This document shows positions 60,301 to 64,000 of a stretch of DNA of 64,000 nucleotides, in pieces. The notes under the pieces were generated by a model. That model was not told where the DNA came from and did no database searches. It worked only from the letters and a program-made list of their open reading frames with translations. The stretch comes from Warburgia ugandensis (lineage: Eukaryota > Streptophyta > Magnoliopsida > Canellales > Canellaceae), in the NCBI GenBank assembly GCA_035236585.1, contig CP141135.1:5676001-5740000 (forward strand), written 5' to 3'. The position numbers and the translations under genes are program-made. The first letter of the stretch is position 1; each line of letters starts with the position of its first letter.

Positions 60301-63300
60301 GCAGATAATGAATGTCTTTCAAGTAAGTGCTATCATTCCTGTTATAGTGGAGACCACGATCATAAAACATGCACTTATGTCAAAAACACTACTGCATGTT
60401 ATTTCCTACATCCTGCTTATGGATGAAAACAGAAGAGAATTATTGTAAAGACAGATGAAATAATATTATCTTAGTCAGAATTGCCATAATTACATGCAAG
60501 AAAAACTATGCTGATGGTTGACTTCTTTGATATGGTATCTCTTTCAAAACACTTAATCCCACGGGGATAACTAGGAACTATGGCAACCAAGAACAAAGTT
60601 AAATGGTTTGTAAATCTTAAAATACAGGATACAGAGAGCAAAAAAAAAGTGTGGACAACTGATAATTAGATATCTGACTTGATACAGTACATGGGCAACA
60701 GACCGCCTTGAGTTTCTTGCAGATTAGCCTGTCAGCTTTGATTTTTTCAAAGAAGAGTTATAGAAATTGTCCTGTGAGTTTTTAATGCTCTATATATTAG
60801 AACAGGAAAATTAATTGAGGAATACTAAACAGAGTCACGTAAGACATCCATATATCAAGTGACTGTATCCTTTTAGAAAGCCGGAACAAACTTATCATAA
60901 AATTTTAAACTTCCATAAATACTCCTTTGTTTAGTTTTTGGAAATTGTACTCCTGATCGTATTTGTTCTTTTACAATCTCTTCTTTTTCCTGTGCATCCA
61001 ATTTATTTATTCATCTGAATTTCTTATTTCTGAATCCTCAGGTCCCTGCCAGATTTGTCCCTCCTGAAGGAGACCTCATTCAGAGGTTTCATGTTGTCAA
61101 GTTCAAATGCAACCTTGAATTCTTTTATGCCATTTTGTACTTCATCAGAAGGAGAACTTATCTTGGTAGATGAAATGTGCAACTCACTATTTACAAACAA
61201 CTGATTATGGAAACAACTGCATCCATTTTACATCTAATGTACTAACCATTCTTGTTTTTGGCTCAGATTAATGGAGATCAAGAAATCTACTTTATATCAA
61301 CTTTGGCCAGAAAGGACATTTACAGGTCAATCATATAGCGGAAATAATTAACATTAGTGTATTCCTTACTTCTTAGTGGTATGTTAACTAATGTTAAATA
61401 GTGTCATCAGTATTTCCTCGATTATGAGACTTTATGAGATCTTATATCATATGCATGTAGGATTAGCTAATTTTCAAAAAAACCTTTTAGTTTCTTTACA
61501 AATTGAGTATCACATCATGCACATGTGCTCCAATGCAAGTGAGTTTCTCTTTCCAACAGCATATCTGACTTTTCACCATTCAAGAAAATGTTCTATTGCA
61601 ATCACATCAGTTTGAATATTTGAAATTTGTTTCAATGTATAACAATTGATTAAAAAGGATTTTTGGAAATACTCATATTCTGCAATTATCCTACTCAGTG
61701 ATTATAGATTAGAAATAAACTTGTATGAGTGAAAATTTTCCTTTTCATCAGTCAGACAAATGATGTCTTACAGGATATTTTTAGTGGTGTTTAACAGAGA
61801 CTCAGCCTTTTTGTTTCTGATAAATAGAGAACATTGAATAAAAAGTGAGACATTCACGTTAGGGAGAGGCATGGTATTTTATGAGTCTATTCATTTCTTG
61901 GTCACCGTATGTTAATGGTAAGCTGTTCCTTCTTTCAGGCATGTGGATTCCATTAGCCAAGTATACAAGGATGCTATTGGCATACAAGAAGGATCTAGGG
62001 CTGGACCAGCTGTTCCTAAAGAAAAGAAAAAGGTAGGTAATTTAACTGGAAGATTTTCATTTTTGCTTCTTTTTTTTTCCTTCAATGGTGATTGCAGAGC
62101 ATACAGTAAATCAGACTAATTGAAACTAAATATCTTTAATCATCCTCGATCCATAGGGTATGTTTAGCTTTGGCACAAAAGATGTAAAAGGCACTAAGGA
62201 AAAGCTGAACCAAGGCACAGAGCTCGCAGATTTTGAAGCAAGTATTGAAGAAGAACTTTCTGCCATATTTTCAATGGCCAATTTCTCCATAGATATTGAG
62301 AAAGAAGAAAATCTGGTTATAGATGAAGACAATGCTGAACTAGATATAGGTAAGTCAATTCTACCTTTTGCTTCTCCAAATTCAATATTTCAATGGCATT
62401 GCTGCTGACAGACCTACCATGCTCTCTGTAAAGATGATATTGACCTTGAAGATGCAAGCACCAAAGCCAAGGGACCAAGCATCATAACAGTAAACAAGCG
62501 CATGTTTAGCAACAAACTCCAGGCAATCAAAGGTACATATCTGCAGTATGTTGATATGTCTACATTATTTTTTAGCCTCGAAGTTGCATCGCATCTTTTT
62601 GTTTTCAGCTTCAGCAAACTTTCGTCATAATCACCAAATCTATTTGTCTACATAAATAGCTATCATTTTTAATTCCTTTTTCTAGTATATTTTGTTAAAT
62701 AATAGATTCATACACAAACAAGAGCACTTATTTGTGTCGACTTGGATTGTGAGGTGAATTTTTTGTTGACTGCAGGTAAATTGAAATCTAAATCTGCCAA
62801 AAGCACAAACACATCTGGAAAAGAGGAGCATCATGATGACACAAGTGTCGGTACTGTTGATCAGATCAAAAAGAGATATGGATATTCTTCGGGTAGTGTA
62901 AGTACAAATTCATCCATGGCCAGCTTCAAATTCTACAATATTTCCAATGATGTGAGGTTTCAATGAAGGACCATGTGCTTTCACAGATACCTTGATGTGT
63001 GCTACATGCTTGCCTACATAGATGCATGTGGCAGGCATGCCAAATCAGTAATGAGAATGTTGGGTTTTCCAAGGTGGTCTTTTCTGCTACTTTTCCTTAG
63101 CAAAAATGGAGTGCTTGGAAGTCCACTAGTGAAACAGTTTAATGTTTCATAAGTGGAAGTCAAATATCAACTCTGTTATGAACATCTAAAACATTTTAGA
63201 ACTCGTGAACAAAAATGCCATTTTGCTGTCAAAGTTTTACATATCACCTACTGTAATGCATTTCATTGCACATTTATTTATTTCAAGATCTTGCATTGTT

Positions 63301-64000
63301 AAATGAGGTAACCAGGGAACAGAAAGTCATGTGATCTAATTTGATGCAGGACACGAGCACACCTAAGATGGCTGAAATGAAGCTGAATGAGAATTTGAGG
63401 AAATTACAGGTAAGTTTATGGCCAATCCTTTTTGGGTGTAACACTGCAATTTCTTTGACTAGAAGGAGTGGATTAATTGATTATGGTAAATGTAGTGAAT
63501 AACAATCACAAGAGGAGCTGTAAAAAGAAGAGTTTCTTCTCTCTTTAAAATAAAAATTGAAAACTACTATTGTAGGTCTAGTAGTGGGGAAACCACCTGC
63601 CAGTGAAGTTGTGAACCACACAACCAGGTCGGCGCCACTCATCATATCTCTTCATGTTTAGATAGTGGCAGATAGCATACTGTCCTCATGCCATATACCA
63701 GCTATATATCAGGTTGTTCACAATGTTATTCCTTTTTCATGAAGTTTTTCATTTGGCAGTGCTATTCTGTTTGAAGTACAATTCAGCATGGTAATCCAAT
63801 GGGCGAACTCTATTGAAACAACTGTTTATCCTGGATGTACTAGTAGTTCTTTTTGCTGTAATGCCATCATGGTCCCAATTTCCAGAAAAGTTCAATCTAC
63901 CAGCTGATTGGACCTAATTGCCCCTAGAACTATGCATCTATGATTTTTTGAAGTTTCTTCAGTTTCTTATTCTTCTGTTTAATGAATGTCATGAGCAGGG
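45367..64000 (+). CDS. TYN1: Tomosyn/Lgl-like WD40 protein, 3' end beyond the window
   Basis: Regulator of SNARE-driven vesicle fusion, cytosolic or at the plasma membrane; like Arabidopsis AT5G05570 (tomosyn) and AT4G35560 (DAW1) and animal STXBP5. Exons: 45367-45405, 48481-48608, 49803-49887, 51093-51146, 52426-52517, 52619-52722, 53078-53150, 55001-55403, 56099-56422, 56519-56719, 56907-57002, 57081-57144, 57927-58039, 58632-58878, 59007-59161, 59257-59381, 61042-61165, 61267-61325, 61939-62032, 62157-62349, 62434-62532, 62776-62897, 63350-63409. They join into 1018 open codons. Seen: MFVKKLVDLASKK start, DVEPRLVFHYGIP (~25), QVIIxNE-like block (~327), CCWASTFHG (~740), then a charged tail; the R-SNARE-like end should be in the last exon, which seems to start at 63999. 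Introns 4 and 15 start GC. The 3.1-kb first intron holds a tRNA gene and a SINE. Confidence 0.95.
46425..46485 (-). mobile_element. Au-type SINE fragment, minus strand (in intron 1 of the tomosyn-like gene)
   Basis: AGCCATAGCTTTATCTTACATTTTACAAGAGGCTATTT followed by CAAATCTCAAACTCCTGAC resembles the central Au region reversed. Weak, partial match. Confidence 0.45.
47149..47219 (-). tRNA. trnT-CGU: tRNA-Thr(CGU)
   Basis: Minus strand, 71 bases. Acceptor GCTTCCG pairs with CGGGAGC (one G-T). The D arm is GCAT..GTGC, the anticodon stem TTCGC/GCGAA has the loop TTCGTAA (anticodon CGT, reads ACG threonine codons), and the T arm is GCGAG-TTCGATC-CTCGC. The A-box (TAGCATAGTGG) and B-box (GGTTCGATCC-like GAGTTCGATCC) are intact. 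CAA just upstream, as in plant tRNA genes, and TTTT ~33 bases downstream. It lies in intron 1 of the tomosyn-like gene, antisense to it. No intron. Confidence 0.95.
47453..47657 (+). mobile_element. Au-type SINE, full length, in intron 1 of the tomosyn-like gene
   Basis: The body at about 47469-47647 is close to the copy at 39635 (GGTAGCCTTGGTGCAACGG, GACCTTAAGGTCACGGGTTC, CTGCATAGGCGGGAGC, GGGGCTGCCTTTTT). ATATAGCCTC lies at both ends (47453-47462 and 47648-47657), extended by further partly matching bases on the left. Confidence 0.92.
48640..49249 (-). mobile_element. Possible hAT-like non-autonomous element in intron 2
   Basis: The right end, read on the minus strand, is TTTAGGGATGGCAATGGGTTGGGTCGG, a hAT-like terminal start. 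The left side has GGGTCGGGTTGGGCC as an inverted relation to that end. The middle is AT-rich with CTCACGAAG-like and TTGCATGCTCC words shared loosely with 35608-36090. The left border is not sharp. Confidence 0.35.
50036..50318 (+). repeat. Tandem duplication (period ~147) in intron 3
   Basis: Two units share GTCTTGCAAYRTTGAACTT, TATGTCAGTT.TAGCA.GGAC and ATTTCTTGTGTCATTTTCATGCATGTT. Diverged by perhaps 15%. Confidence 0.8.
51147..52425 (+). other. GC-AG intron 4 of the tomosyn-like gene
   Basis: The exon ends ATCGAG and the intron starts GCAAGTTTTT and ends TTTAG before GTATGGGAC. Joining gives NHIE|VWDISKK, matching the family, with phase 0. The donor AG|GCAAGT is the classic strong context of GC donors. 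Confidence 0.88.
54034..54172 (+). mobile_element. Au-type SINE, 5'-truncated, in intron 7 of the tomosyn-like gene
   Basis: It starts inside the B-box region (GGTCATAGGTTTGAGGCTTG), then GGAAACAACCCCTTGCAAAA, ATGCAAGGTAAGGCTGTGTA, CCATATGTAGGAGCTCCCTGC and GGGGCTGCCCTTTA. Confidence 0.8.
57645..57880 (+). repeat. Tandem duplication (period 118) in intron 12
   Basis: Two copies start TCTACAAACAAACAGTGGCC and end AACTATTTGAGGCAATTA, with only a few differences (CTCTTGAG/CTTTTGAG; AGATAGCC/AGATGGCC). A recent duplication. Confidence 0.92.
59162..59256 (+). other. GC-AG intron 15 of the tomosyn-like gene
   Basis: The exon ends GTTGTTCAG and the 95-base intron starts GCAAGTGATGG and ends CTCATAATCTCAG. 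Joining gives HVVQ|GIKKVQSKKK, as in the family (phase 0). Confidence 0.88.
63999..64000 (+). CDS. TYN1: First bases of the last tomosyn-like exon (partial)
   Basis: GTCATGAGCAG at 63988-63998 is a plausible intron end, and the two following bases GG would begin a glycine codon in the required phase 0. The rest is outside the window, so this is inferred from position only. Confidence 0.4.

Noticed and set aside
1..64000. CRISPR arrays, bacterial operons, phage or defence systems
   Set aside because: No regularly spaced identical repeats with unique spacers and no prokaryotic gene packing; the window is plant nuclear DNA.

Overview
This is nuclear DNA from a flowering plant. The evidence is spliced GT-AG genes with plant-only families (type 4 seed metallothionein, a VARLMG/DUF4378 protein, a plant tomosyn), a plant-type U2 snRNA gene with USE and TATA elements, Au-type SINEs and LTR retrotransposons. 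The AT-rich base, long introns and high repeat load would fit a magnoliid or early-diverging eudicot, but that is a guess; nothing here fixes the species.

Layout. 1-6.3 kb: AT-rich intergenic DNA with Au SINE pieces and the border of a Copia-like LTR. 6.3-15.7 kb: a nested insertion. A solo LTR (family A, ends TGTCACGG/CCGTGACA) was split by an 8.9-kb Gypsy-like element on the minus strand, with 2.7-kb LTRs and a 3.5-kb internal region that has no intact gene. 16.3-22.9 kb: a type 4 metallothionein cluster with one intact two-exon gene (19460-20182), one two-exon pseudogene and at least three exon-2 relics. A solo Copia LTR with a perfect 5-bp target duplication lies just after the intact gene. 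25.2 kb: a U2 snRNA gene. 26.3-30.6 kb (minus strand): a five-exon gene for an 881-residue TON1-recruiting-motif/LONGIFOLIA-like protein, rebuilt in frame from start to stop; its untranslated leader probably runs on towards 33 kb. 33-45 kb: repeat-rich DNA with many Au SINEs, a GC-rich island, a tandem LTR-like repeat and a second family-A solo LTR. 45.4 kb to the window end: a tomosyn/Lgl-like WD40 gene, 23 complete exons in one open frame (1018 codons) with the last exon cut off. A tRNA-Thr(CGU) gene lies antisense in its first intron.

The protein genes show no shared pathway: seed metal binding, microtubule or cell-shape control, and SNARE-dependent secretion. The notable points are the decaying metallothionein array with a duplicated splice junction in its one good gene, three GC-AG introns in two genes, a divergent U2 gene with paired compensatory changes, and well-dated transposon insertions with target duplications. 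I found no new defence-like or otherwise unheard-of system.
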